Notes: a model not told the origin generated them from the letters alone. 52,868 nt of DNA from Clostridia bacterium (GCA_028684095.1 JAQUGQ010000012.1:1-52868), one strand, 5' to 3'. Positions 44,181 to 52,678 are shown, numbered from the stretch's first letter. Numbers and translations are program-made.

Positions 44181-44690
44181 TTACTTACCTGTACTTCCAA
44201 TTCCACCTTGGCGAATTCCTTCGGCATTGTCATCATCTGCAATTAAAAAGTTTTGGAAATATGCTTGTCCTATTCTATCTCCTTTTTTTATCATTAAATC
44301 AGTTGGGAAAAAGTTATAGTACTGAAATATTATATTTCCATCATTAGAAGGGTTATTGTAATAATCACATTCGAATATACCAAGTGAGTTAGACATTACA
44401 AGTCCAAATTTAGATGGACCTGAACTTCTATTTGCTATTATCATAACTTCATCTTCTTTAAAATATGCTTTTATACCTGTATATATTTTAGTTGGCATTA
44501 TATCTACATATTCAGTATTACCACTGAGAATTTTTTTTGTATTCTCAAATACTGCTTTCCATATTGATGGAATAATAACATCTTCAGATGCTTGTAAATC
44601 ATATGCAACTGAATGTTTTGTACTTCTAATTGGTACAGTAATATTTTTATTTTCATAACCTTTACATACTTCAAAACCTCTAGTTCTCAT
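44181..44690 (-). CDS. dut: dUTP diphosphatase (trimeric type)
   Basis: dUTPase hydrolyses dUTP to dUMP, keeping uracil out of DNA. The 169-residue protein has the trimeric-family motifs: SVAYDLQA (27-34), RSSGPSKFGL (88-97), GIFECDYYNNP (104-114) and GIRQGGIGSTG at the C terminus. In the third motif relatives usually read GIID, with the Asp acting as catalytic base. Here Glu107 takes that place. A GGGAG ribosome site precedes the ATG, and a promoter lies within the end of htpX. Confidence 0.85.
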   Translation of the reverse strand: MRTRGFEVCKGYENKNITVPIRSTKHSVAYDLQASEDVIIPSIWKAVFENTKKILSGNTEYVDIMPTKIYTGIKAYFKEDEVMIIANRSSGPSKFGLVMSNSLGIFECDYYNNPSNDGNIIFQYYNFFPTDLMIKKGDRIGQAYFQNFLIADDDNAEGIRQGGIGSTGK

Positions 44691-44712
44691 TTAACATCTC
44701 CCTTTCAAAAAA

Positions 44713-44743
44713 AATAACGTATGTTATTTTAACATACGTTATT
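44713..44743 (-). terminator. terminator after htpX (minus strand)
   Basis: AATAACGTATGTT (44713-44725) pairs perfectly with AACATACGTTATT (44731-44743). On the minus strand it is followed by an eight-base T tract that runs up to the dut ribosome site. Confidence 0.8.
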
Positions 44744-44769
44744 ATATCATATTACTGTATATTTTGCAA
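44741..44769 (-). promoter_or_regulatory. promoter of dut, overlapping htpX 3' end and terminator
   Basis: On the minus strand, TTGCAA (44769-44764) in the last codons of htpX, a 17-bp spacer, and TATAAT (44746-44741) overlapping the terminator arm by 3 bases. Initiation near 44734 would begin the transcript inside the stem and spoil the hairpin. Confidence 0.6.
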
Positions 44770-45630
44770 GCGTTCAATTCTTTTTTCTAAAGGTGGATGT
44801 GTTGCAAATAAACTTGAAACACTTTTACCTTTGAATGGGTTTACTATATACATATGAGCTGTTGATTTATTGGCTGCTTCTAATGGTTCTGTATCTAAAG
44901 TAAGTTTAGTCAAAGCAGATTTTAAACCTTCAGGATTTCTAGTGAGTTCGACTGCCGAACTATCAGCCAAATATTCTCTTTTTCTAGATATTGCAAGTTT
45001 CATAAGAACACCAAATATAGGAGATAATATTAAAAATATTATAGCAACAATTGCAACTACCCCTCCACTTTTACTTTCACTGTCTCTAGAACGTCCCAAA
45101 AAAGCAAATCTTACAAGAGTATCTGATAATATAACTACAAAACCAACAAACACTGTAACAATAGTTGAAAGTAATATATCATAGTTTTTTATATGAGCTA
45201 ATTCGTGTGCCATAACACCTTCGAGTTCATATTTATCCATCTTTTCAATTAATCCAGTAGTAAAGCAAATAACCGCATGCTCGGGATTTCTTCCAGTAGC
45301 AAAAGCATTAGGAGCAGAATCTTCGATAACATAAAGTTTAGGTCTTGGAAGACCAGCTGCAATACATAAATTATCCAAAATAGTACTAATTAATTTATCT
45401 TGTTCTTCTGTTGCAGGTCTTGCACCATTTAAAGTAAGTATAATTTTATCACTGTTATAATAGGATATAAATGCTGTAATTGAAGCTAAAACAAATGCAA
45501 TAATTGCAGAAAATGGTCCAAAGTTAAAGTATAAACAAGTATAATATACACCTATCATTATCACAATAATAAAAATTGATACTATAAAAAAAGATTCAAT
45601 TTTATTTTTTCTAACATCTCTAAGTATCAT
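44752..45630 (-). CDS. htpX: HtpX-like M48 metalloprotease
   Basis: HtpX-type membrane proteases take part in membrane-protein quality control. The 292-residue protein has two N-terminal helices (about 12-33 and 38-58), the zinc motif HELAH (142-146), two more helices (about 153-172 and 188-212) and the third-ligand region SRKREYLADSSAVEL. SAPNAFATGRNP is also typical. It lies 12 bases after lemA, a frequent arrangement. A GGTAAT site precedes the ATG. Confidence 0.93.
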   Translation of the reverse strand: MILRDVRKNKIESFFIVSIFIIVIMIGVYYTCLYFNFGPFSAIIAFVLASITAFISYYNSDKIILTLNGARPATEEQDKLISTILDNLCIAAGLPRPKLYVIEDSAPNAFATGRNPEHAVICFTTGLIEKMDKYELEGVMAHELAHIKNYDILLSTIVTVFVGFVVILSDTLVRFAFLGRSRDSESKSGGVVAIVAIIFLILSPIFGVLMKLAISRKREYLADSSAVELTRNPEGLKSALTKLTLDTEPLEAANKSTAHMYIVNPFKGKSVSSLFATHPPLEKRIERLQNIQ

Positions 45631-45642
45631 AAATATTACCTA

Positions 45643-46194
45643 TTAGAACTGTACTTTAACAGCTTCTCTTTCTTTTACATCTGCTATTTCAAAGAAAACT
45701 TCTTCTTTAAAATTAAACATTCCAGCAAGAATATTACTTGGAAAAGTCATTATTGCTGTGTTATACATTTGAACTGTGTCATTATAAAATTGTCTTGAAT
45801 ATGCTACTTTATCTTCTGTTGAAGCAAGTTCAACTTGAAGAGCAGCGAAATTTTGATTTGCTTTTAAATCAGGATAACTTTCAGCTAATGCAAATATAGA
45901 TTTTAAAGTATCACTTAACATGTTATTTGCTTCTGATTTGCCAGCTACTGTTGTAGCATTTGTGTAACTATTTCTAGCTTCAACAATTTTTTCAAATGTT
46001 CCTTGTTCATGAGCTGCATATCCTTTAACTGTTTCTACTAAATTTGGTATTAAGTCAAATCTCCTTTTAAGTTGTGTATCAATTTGTGCCCAAGCATTTT
46101 GTACACGTAATTTTAGACTTACAAGATTGTTGTAAATAAATATAACAATTAGAATTACTAAAACAACAATTCCTAGAATAATAAAACCTGTCAT
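45643..46194 (-). CDS. lemA: LemA family protein
   Basis: The 183-residue protein has one N-terminal helix (about 3-22) and the LemA core [33 protein letters not shown] in outline, followed by long helices and the ending [20 protein letters not shown]. LemA proteins are membrane-anchored helical bundles of unsettled function, often next to htpX, as here. AAGGAGG precedes the ATG. It is first in the lemA-htpX transcript. Confidence 0.93.
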   Translation of the reverse strand: MTGFIILGIVVLVILIVIFIYNNLVSLKLRVQNAWAQIDTQLKRRFDLIPNLVETVKGYAAHEQGTFEKIVEARNSYTNATTVAGKSEANNMLSDTLKSIFALAESYPDLKANQNFAALQVELASTEDKVAYSRQFYNDTVQMYNTAIMTFPSNILAGMFNFKEEVFFEIADVKEREAVKVQF

Positions 46195-46375
46195 ATAAAA
46201 ACCTCCTTATATTTTAGATTTATGCAGTAATTATATCATAAATAATTTAATTAATCAATGAATTTTTAAAAATAATAAATTATTATAAAAAACAGTAGTT
46301 AAATGATAGTTTTTAGTTGTGAAAATACAAAATATATTATTAACATCAATAATATGTCAAAATAGAATATATGAA

Positions 46376-46403
46376 TTGAAAATAAATTAATATTATATAT
46401 AAT
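46376..46403 (+). promoter_or_regulatory. promoter of agrB-like gene
   Basis: TTGAAA (46376-46381), a 16-bp spacer and TATAAT (46398-46403). Three AGTT steps lie at 46298-46319, but their spacing does not match a LytTR direct repeat. Confidence 0.5.
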
Positions 46404-46421
46404 TTATTTAGGGGTATAAAC

Positions 46422-47045
46422 ATGATAGAAAAAATAAGTCAATATATTGTAAATAATATACTACTTAAGGATGAAAACACAAATGATAATGAAAAGGATA
46501 TTATGTTTTTTGGGGTAACAAGAATACTTGAAGATATTCCAAAATTTGTAGGTATATTCTATATATGTTACTTATTAAATATATTAAACGAATTAGGTGT
46601 AGTATTTGTTGTTACAATCTGTTACAAGATTTTTATTGGAGGTGCACATGCAAGAACTAATATGCAATGCTTTATAGTTTCATTGATATACTTTGTATTA
46701 CCAATAATGGCTGCTAAATATATTAATTATAGTCTTAATTTGTTTTATATAATATATATACTTACTATACTTTTTTCTATTTATATTATAATAAAAATTG
46801 CTCCGGCAGATACAGAAGAAATACCAATAATTAATAAAAAGAAAAGAAAAAATTTAAAGCATATCGGCAGTATATCTTTAGTATTAATTAATATTTTAAC
46901 TGTATTATTTATTAAAGATGTAACATACATGAAAATAATAGTATATACAATATTGTTGATAAATATATTTGCTACACCACTAATGTATAAATTATTAGGA
47001 TGCAAACTTGGGATTGAGTCAGAAGAATACGGTAAGTTCTACTAA
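46422..47045 (+). CDS. agrB: AgrB-like peptide-processing membrane protein
   Basis: AgrB proteins are membrane cysteine peptidases that cut AgrD and help form its cyclic thiolactone signal. The 207-residue protein has five to six hydrophobic helices and the catalytic pair His76 and Cys83 in GGAHARTNMQC, with the seven-residue spacing of the S. aureus enzyme. TAGGGG precedes the ATG. Its substrate gene agrD lies 198 bases downstream rather than overlapping, and the sensor-regulator pair converges from the other strand. Confidence 0.9.
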   Translation: MIEKISQYIVNNILLKDENTNDNEKDIMFFGVTRILEDIPKFVGIFYICYLLNILNELGVVFVVTICYKIFIGGAHARTNMQCFIVSLIYFVLPIMAAKYINYSLNLFYIIYILTILFSIYIIIKIAPADTEEIPIINKKKRKNLKHIGSISLVLINILTVLFIKDVTYMKIIVYTILLINIFATPLMYKLLGCKLGIESEEYGKFY

Positions 47046-47243
47046 ATAGGTATTAAGAATATTTTGTTATAGTGAATAATTTATAATAAATATTCTAAAT
47101 ATATAGAAATTTTAATATTTAATCGATTTGATTAAATTTATGAAATAGTTTGAAATATAATTTAAAAAATCTTATTGAATAGTACAATTCAGAAATCAAT
47201 TTAAATATTAAAATTTCATAAAGAAGCGAAGGGAGGTATATGT

Positions 47244-47357
47244 ATGAAAAAAATATTAAAAAAGTTTGTTGAAATATATGCAAAATCTTCTACTAATAGT
47301 TGTTTGTTATTAATATTTCATCAACCAAAAGCACCTAAATGTTTGATACAAAAATAA
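47244..47357 (+). CDS. agrD: AgrD-like cyclic peptide precursor
   Basis: This 37-residue ORF is shorter than most gene callers accept. It has the three-part AgrD plan. First is a basic amphipathic leader (MKKILKKFVEIYAKS). Next is a core with Cys20 (STNSCLLLIF). Last is the conserved recognition tail HQPKAPK. By comparison with clostridial AgrD proteins, the mature signal is expected to close a thiolactone from Cys20 to Phe25 and to be cut before His26, a six-residue ring with a short exocyclic tail of unknown length. GGGAGG lies 8 bases before the ATG. Confidence 0.85.
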   Translation: MKKILKKFVEIYAKSSTNSCLLLIFHQPKAPKCLIQK

Positions 47358-47440
47358 AACTTTATTGTATAGGTTAAATATCAAATGTATACAATATGAA
47401 TAATTAGAGTGTAAATTTTCAAAATTGTTATAGCTATAAG

Positions 47441-47478
47441 AGAATGAAGTAAGAATAAATTTACTTCATTCTTTATTT
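47441..47478 (+). terminator. terminator after agrD
   Basis: AGAATGAAGTAA (47441-47452) pairs perfectly with TTACTTCATTCT (47461-47472), then T-rich sequence. Confidence 0.8.
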
Positions 47479-47496
47479 GTATAACTATATATAATA

Positions 47497-47541
47497 TTAA
47501 AAAAGGATAAGAAATATAAACTAATCTTTTATCCTTTTATC
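47497..47541 (-). terminator. terminator of agrAC-like transcript
   Basis: AAAGGATAA near 47502 pairs with TTATCCTTT near 47529. On the minus strand a T run follows. It lies about 110 bases beyond the kinase stop. Confidence 0.6.
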
Positions 47542-47650
47542 ACGATTTATTAAATCAAAAATTCCTGCATAGTAGCTAATTTAGAGAAATATTTGAAGAA
47601 ATTTTATAATATACACTTTTTGTTTGTTGTGAGTATAATTCAATAGAAAT

Positions 47651-48973
47651 TTATGTATTTTCTATGATTATATTCTGAACAAATTTATCATTTTCAATTG
47701 TAGTGTACATTTGAGAATGCTTATATCTTGATATTATTTTACTAGCTTGCCAAAGACCTAAACCAGATTTTATTTTTTTACTTGAGTACCCTTTGTGGTA
47801 TAGACTGTTTAAATCTATTTTCAATGATTTATCAAATGTATTAAGTATTCTGATTATTGTTGCATTTTTTCTACTTACATATTTAATTTCTAGTCTGATA
47901 TATTTGTTTTCACATTTGCTTGTTGCTTCTATTGCATTGTCAAGTAATATTCCAAATATTCTAGAAAGTTCTGCCATTGGAAAATTTATATCTTTAAAAC
48001 TTACTGTTACATCTAAATCCATTGTAATATTACTTTCAGTAGCAATAAAGTACTTAGATCCAATTACGCCATAGTTAGCTGGATCGTCAAATACATTTTT
48101 GTTTATTATTGATAATGTATTTACAATATTACATTCTTTCATTACTTTTAAAATGTATTGTTCTAATTCATCATATTGCTTAGAACATATATATCCATTT
48201 ATTGCTTGAAATATATTATTAAAATCGTGTTTAATGGTTCTTACTCCATCAACCATTCCTCCAAGTGTTTTATTATCCATTTCTAAAGTTTTTACCTGTT
48301 CTTGTATCTTTTCCTTTTCTAAAAAATTAGAAATATACCAAAACAGAAATATAGATATAGCAAATAATGAGATAAAATTAAATGTTAGAAATATTGGATC
48401 ATAATTATACTTGTTTAATAGTATTAAAACAGCTTGTGGAATAATAGTAAATAAAAAAATATATATAACTATTTTCAAATATCTTTTATTGAATAAATAA
48501 AAAAAATCTCTTAATTTTTGTTTGTTAACTACTGATTTATTAAAAATTAGTGTAGTTAACAGTAATAATATAGAACAACTAATACTAATAGCAAAGCATA
48601 TCAATGGAATTTTAGACATTTCAAGAGAAGTTTTATTAAAAATAACACTAAATATCAATACTATAAATATTTCAAAAATTATCATAGATATCGAAAGTAA
48701 TATTGTTATTATAGCAGCTTTTGATTTTTTTAATTTTAATATAAAAAACAAAAACGAAAACAATATAAATAAAATTATTATTGTATTTATTGGAAATCTA
48801 CCTTTTAATAATATTCCTGATATTGTCATTAATAATGCACATAAAAACATTAAAATTTTATTTTTTGTAATATACTTTGTATTTTGTACAATTTGTGACA
48901 TTGCTAATATGTAGTAGTAGAATAGTAAACATTGTATTGTATATGATACAATGTCTAAAGTTAAATTTATCAT
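47651..48973 (-). CDS. AgrC-like sensor histidine kinase
   Basis: The 440-residue protein has six hydrophobic helices in residues 1-216, the AgrC-type peptide sensor region. A short linker and a GHKL kinase domain follow: phospho-acceptor His249 in TIKHDFNN, N box LLDNAIEA, then GYSSKKIKSGLGLWQ as the nucleotide G box. It should bind the peptide made by AgrB and AgrD and phosphorylate the regulator encoded 3 bases upstream on this strand. It converges with agrBD rather than following it. Confidence 0.85.
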   Translation of the reverse strand: MINLTLDIVSYTIQCLLFYYYILAMSQIVQNTKYITKNKILMFLCALLMTISGILLKGRFPINTIIILFILFSFLFFILKLKKSKAAIITILLSISMIIFEIFIVLIFSVIFNKTSLEMSKIPLICFAISISCSILLLLTTLIFNKSVVNKQKLRDFFYLFNKRYLKIVIYIFLFTIIPQAVLILLNKYNYDPIFLTFNFISLFAISIFLFWYISNFLEKEKIQEQVKTLEMDNKTLGGMVDGVRTIKHDFNNIFQAINGYICSKQYDELEQYILKVMKECNIVNTLSIINKNVFDDPANYGVIGSKYFIATESNITMDLDVTVSFKDINFPMAELSRIFGILLDNAIEATSKCENKYIRLEIKYVSRKNATIIRILNTFDKSLKIDLNSLYHKGYSSKKIKSGLGLWQASKIISRYKHSQMYTTIENDKFVQNIIIENT

Positions 48974-48976
48974 AAG

Positions 48977-49657
48977 TTATTCCTCCAGTCTAAAATGTGA
49001 GTTTATGGGACATTTTAATCCATTTTCAAAAATAATAAGATTATTTTTATGGTCAATAGTTGATATAAATTCTTTGTTTATTATATAGGATCTGTGACAC
49101 TTTATAAAATTATTTGGAAGCTCATCAAGTAATGCATCTAAAGTTATTGTAGATGAATACGTACCTGACAAAGTGTATATATAACTCTTGCTTTTGATTT
49201 TTTCTATGTATACAATGCTGTTGATTTTAACAACTAAACTTTTGTTCAAATGCAAAAATTTACTGTTTTTTATAGAAAATTCATCTATTAATCTGTCCAC
49301 AAAATGATCAATTAAATTTCTATTAACAGGTTTTATTAAAAAATCAAAGGTCTTACTTTCAAAAGAAAGAGGCATATATCTAAAATGAGCTGATAAGAAA
49401 ACAAGATAAAAGTCTTTATTTATTTTTCTTAAATCATTTGCAAAATCCACACCATTTTTACCATTATTTTTAAAAATAATGTCTAAAATTAATATATCAA
49501 TTTCATTTTGTTCTATAGCTTTGTAAATTATATCTTGTCTATCTGTAATAACAGTTATTTCAGCATCAAAAGATTTTTTAATAAATTGACTTTCTAAAAT
49601 CTTAGCAATACCTTTAGCACAATCAATTTCATCATCACAAACAGCGATTCTATACAT
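48977..49657 (-). CDS. AgrA-like LytTR response regulator
   Basis: The 226-residue protein has a receiver (acidic Asp8-Asp9, phospho-acceptor Asp59 in LILDIIF, Lys in FLIKPV) and a C-terminal LytTR DNA-binding domain (about 130-226, with IEKIKSKSYIYT and FIKCHRSYIINKEFI). It is the partner of the kinase encoded immediately downstream. The receiver is intact. A GGGGGT ribosome site precedes the ATG and a consensus promoter lies upstream. Targets probably include agrBD, but no clear LytTR repeat was found there. Confidence 0.85.
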   Translation of the reverse strand: MYRIAVCDDEIDCAKGIAKILESQFIKKSFDAEITVITDRQDIIYKAIEQNEIDILILDIIFKNNGKNGVDFANDLRKINKDFYLVFLSAHFRYMPLSFESKTFDFLIKPVNRNLIDHFVDRLIDEFSIKNSKFLHLNKSLVVKINSIVYIEKIKSKSYIYTLSGTYSSTITLDALLDELPNNFIKCHRSYIINKEFISTIDHKNNLIIFENGLKCPINSHFRLEE

Positions 49658-49702
49658 AGATAGATTACCCCCCTATATATATACATAATAAACATATATT
49701 GA

Positions 49703-49731
49703 ATTATATACCAAATAATAATAAATGTCAA
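49703..49731 (-). promoter_or_regulatory. promoter of agrA-agrC-like operon
   Basis: On the minus strand, TTGACA (49731-49726), a 17-bp spacer and TATAAT (49708-49703). Confidence 0.8.
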
Positions 49732-49834
49732 CATAATAAATCAAAATATTAAATTTAATGTAAAAAAATGTAAATGAAATATTATAGAATAAAAACAGTT
49801 CAATATAATATAATTAAAAGAGAGGTGTTATAGC

Positions 49835-50173
49835 TTGAAAATGAATAAGAAAGAAAAAAAAAAATGGTATAAAGAAATTATAAAAAAAAATAGGGTGAAA
49901 GAAATATCTTCGAAATTTAGAGATGTGTTTTCTGAAATGGTTGATATACCTAATTATATTATTTCAAATTCAAGTAAAATAACCATGATAGATAACAATA
50001 GTATTTTAATAGAAGGTTATAAAAATGTTGTAGATTATTATTTGCATTATATTAAAATAAGAGGAAATAATTTAGAAATTGTAATTGATGGCAAAAATTT
50101 AGATATAAAAGAAATAACAGATGAAGATCTTGTTATAACTGGGACTATATATAGTGTTAATTTTAAAGAATGA
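49835..50173 (+). CDS. yqfC: sporulation protein YqfC
   Basis: The 112-residue protein has a basic helical N terminus and a YabP/YqfC domain. DIPNYIISNSSKITMIDNNS is followed by beta strands such as ISNSSKITMI and LIEGYKNVVDY. YqfC is made in the mother cell during sporulation and works with YqfD, encoded next. GAGAGGTG is well spaced from the TTG start at 49835. An ATG two codons later is less well spaced. A sporulation sigma promoter was not confidently identified. Confidence 0.85.
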   Translation: MKMNKKEKKKWYKEIIKKNRVKEISSKFRDVFSEMVDIPNYIISNSSKITMIDNNSILIEGYKNVVDYYLHYIKIRGNNLEIVIDGKNLDIKEITDEDLVITGTIYSVNFKE

Positions 50174-50185
50174 GGTGGTGCTTAG

Positions 50186-51367
50186 ATGAAATTAAGTGAT
50201 AAAGCTAAAAATATAACAGGAGTATTAACATTAGAAATACAAGGTTTTTTTACAGAAAGATTTATTAACTTATGCAAAATAAATAATATAAAAATATGGG
50301 ATATAAGAAATGTTGTAAGTGGAGTTGTTAGATTCAATATACATATATCGGATTTTAAAAAATTAAGAAGTATCGTTAAAAAAACCAAATGTAAAGTTAC
50401 TATAAAAGCAAAAAAAGGGATATATTTCAAATTGTTTAGATATAGAAAAAGAAAAGTACTAGGATATCTAATTATTGCACTAATATTAATATTTATGCTA
50501 TCAACGTGCTTTATATGGAATATAAATATTAGTGGTAACAGCAGAATTTCAACTGATATAATTCAAGAGAAATTAAAAGAGTCTGGTATATACGTGGGTA
50601 GATTTAAACTTGGAATGAATAAAATTGAAGTTTTAAAAGACATAAGATCAACACTTCCTGATATTACATGGGTTGGTATAGAAATAAGAGGAACTGATAT
50701 TGAAGTTAAAGTTGTTGAGAAAGTTGTACTTGAAGATAAAGATAAACAAGATAATAGAATTGGAGATGTAATATCTACACGTGATGGTATAATTACTAAA
50801 ATAATAGCTGAAAATGGTACAGCACTTTTAAAAGAAGGTAGTTATGTTCAAAATGGTAATATTTTAATTGAAGGTAAGATATATAGCACAATATTAGGTG
50901 AAAGTTTAATTCATGCTAAAGGAATTGTAAGGATGAATACCGAGTACATATTTGAGAAAGTATATAAATTTACAAATATAGTAAAAAAATACCAAGAAAA
51001 AAATAAACATTCTATAGGTTTTTCTTTAAATTCTAAAGAAATTTTTGTTAATTATTTGAATAAAGAGAAAAAATATGATAAACTTAAAGCAAGTAAAAGT
51101 TTTAATATATTTGGAAATAATTTAACTTTTGATTGGTATACTTTTAGTGAATATACAGAAAATGAAGTTACTGTTACAAAGGAAGATATATTAAATGAGG
51201 CAAATATTAATTCTCAGTCATATATAAATGATATAATTAACGGATTAGATAATGGAAACTTAATAGAAGAAAAAGAAGAAATAGTAGAAAATTTAGAATC
51301 AATAATATACAAAAAAACATTTACCGTAAATGAAAGAATAGGTAAGTTTGTGGAAAGGGTACAATAA
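50186..51367 (+). CDS. yqfD: sporulation protein YqfD
   Basis: The 393-residue protein has an N-terminal soluble domain (GVLTLEIQGFFTERFINLC), one membrane helix (about 92-112) and a large POTRA-like outer part beginning WNINISGNSRIS. It continues with DITWVGIEIRGTDIEVKVVEK and a SAF/barrel-like region (VISTRDGIITKIIAENG). YqfD is needed for efficient endospore formation and pairs with YqfC. GAGGTGGTG precedes the ATG. ybeY follows 2 bases after the stop; phoH, usually between them, is absent. Confidence 0.88.
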   Translation: MKLSDKAKNITGVLTLEIQGFFTERFINLCKINNIKIWDIRNVVSGVVRFNIHISDFKKLRSIVKKTKCKVTIKAKKGIYFKLFRYRKRKVLGYLIIALILIFMLSTCFIWNINISGNSRISTDIIQEKLKESGIYVGRFKLGMNKIEVLKDIRSTLPDITWVGIEIRGTDIEVKVVEKVVLEDKDKQDNRIGDVISTRDGIITKIIAENGTALLKEGSYVQNGNILIEGKIYSTILGESLIHAKGIVRMNTEYIFEKVYKFTNIVKKYQEKNKHSIGFSLNSKEIFVNYLNKEKKYDKLKASKSFNIFGNNLTFDWYTFSEYTENEVTVTKEDILNEANINSQSYINDIINGLDNGNLIEEKEEIVENLESIIYKKTFTVNERIGKFVERVQ

Positions 51368-51369
51368 TA

Positions 51370-51834
51370 ATGTTACATTTAAATCTTGATGATACAGTAT
51401 TAAAGGCAGTCAAAGGCATAGAAAAAGATGCTATAAATAAAATTATAGAGATAGCATTAGAGCAAGATAATATTACAAACAAGAATATATATGTTTCAAT
51501 TGAGTGCATAAGTAAAAATGAAATTAGACAGCTTAATAAGGAATATAGAAATGTAGATAAAGAGACAGATGTATTGTCATTTCCTATATTTACAAAAGAA
51601 GAATTAAAGGATATTAAGTTTGATCAAATAGAATTAGGTGATATAGTAATATGTATTGATGTTGTTAAAGAACAATCGATTGAATATGATACTGGTATGA
51701 AAAGAGAGTTATTATATATGATAACGCATGGTATATGCCATCTACTTGGATATGATCATGAAATAGTAGAAGATAAAATAATAATGAGAGCAAAAGAAGA
51801 AAAAATATTGAACATGATTGGAGCGAGCAAATGA
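51370..51834 (+). CDS. ybeY: endoribonuclease YbeY
   Basis: YbeY is a zinc-dependent RNase used in 16S rRNA 3'-end maturation and ribosome quality control. The 154-residue protein has the ligand set His120, His124 and His130 in THGICHLLGYDHE, and the upstream signature YRNVDKETDVLSFP. Its stop overlaps the next start by 4 bases (ATGA), so it is coupled to the kinase gene, a common gene order (ybeY-dgkA). Confidence 0.93.
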   Translation: MLHLNLDDTVLKAVKGIEKDAINKIIEIALEQDNITNKNIYVSIECISKNEIRQLNKEYRNVDKETDVLSFPIFTKEELKDIKFDQIELGDIVICIDVVKEQSIEYDTGMKRELLYMITHGICHLLGYDHEIVEDKIIMRAKEEKILNMIGASK

Positions 51835-52619
51835 AAAAAACAAGTGAAGAAAAAGAAGCTGAAAAAGAGCAACATCTAGAAAAACTTAAAAACAAAAAAA
51901 ACAAAAATTTCTATACAGCAATTGGACATGCAATTGATGGTGTTGTCTGTGCTTTTAAAACAGAGCGAAATCTAAGGATAGACTATATTATTGGACTATT
52001 TGTTTTAATAGCAAGTTTATTCTTTGATTTTTCCAAAACAGAGTTTGCATGCTTATGTTTAACAATAGGTTTTGTTATATTTGCTGAAATGATAAATTCA
52101 ACGGTGGAGTATGTGGTTGATTTAATAACAGATAAATACGATGATAGAGCAAAAGCAGCAAAAGATATAGCGGCTGGCGGTGTATTTGTATCATCACTTG
52201 TAGCAATTGTAGTATCATACTTTTTGTTTGTTGATAAAATATATATGGCTACAAACAATGTACTTAGTACCATACTTAGTTCAAAATTATATGTTTTATT
52301 TACTATAATGTTTGCTACAATAATTTTAGCTGTTATACTAAAAGGAATGTTTAGTAAAAAAAAGGATTATGTAGTTCCGTATCCTAGTGCTAGAGTTACA
52401 CTTGCCTTTGCAATGACAACATATGTATATTTAGTTACTAAAAGTATGTTTGTTGGAGGGGTATCATTTATTTTAAGTATAATTATAGCTCAAATTAAAA
52501 TTGAGAACGAAAAAACTAGATCTATATACATGATTTTTAGTGCATTACTTGGAATATTACTAGTTCTTATAATATATCAAATAGTATTACTTAAACCATT
52601 TCTGATAGATCTTCTTTAA
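51831..52619 (+). CDS. undecaprenol/diacylglycerol kinase fused to a PAP2-like domain
   Basis: The 262-residue protein joins a DgkA-type lipid kinase (about 25-138) to a second membrane domain. The kinase part is intact (FKTERNLRIDY, then Glu86 and Glu93 in AEMINSTVEYVVDL) and would phosphorylate undecaprenol, as in other Gram-positives. The C-terminal part resembles a PAP2 phosphatase, but the usual PSGHT motif reads PSARVT (185-190), losing the catalytic-type His. It overlaps ybeY by 4 bases. Confidence 0.82.
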   Translation: MKKTSEEKEAEKEQHLEKLKNKKNKNFYTAIGHAIDGVVCAFKTERNLRIDYIIGLFVLIASLFFDFSKTEFACLCLTIGFVIFAEMINSTVEYVVDLITDKYDDRAKAAKDIAAGGVFVSSLVAIVVSYFLFVDKIYMATNNVLSTILSSKLYVLFTIMFATIILAVILKGMFSKKKDYVVPYPSARVTLAFAMTTYVYLVTKSMFVGGVSFILSIIIAQIKIENEKTRSIYMIFSALLGILLVLIIYQIVLLKPFLIDLL

Positions 52620-52631
52620 AATAATATTTAT

Positions 52632-52678
52632 TAATAAAATCACTAGTACATGAATAAAATGTATTGGTGATTTTATTA
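52632..52678 (+). terminator. hairpin after dgkA-type gene
   Basis: TAATAAAATCAC (52632-52643) pairs perfectly with GTGATTTTATTA (52667-52678), with a partial inner stem. The U tract is weak, so termination may be leaky. Confidence 0.5.

Noticed and set aside
46298-46319. AGTT repeats upstream of agrB as a LytTR (AgrA) binding site
   Set aside because: The spacings are 11 and 7 bases, not the roughly 21-base period of LytTR direct repeats, and the motif is too simple in AT-rich DNA.
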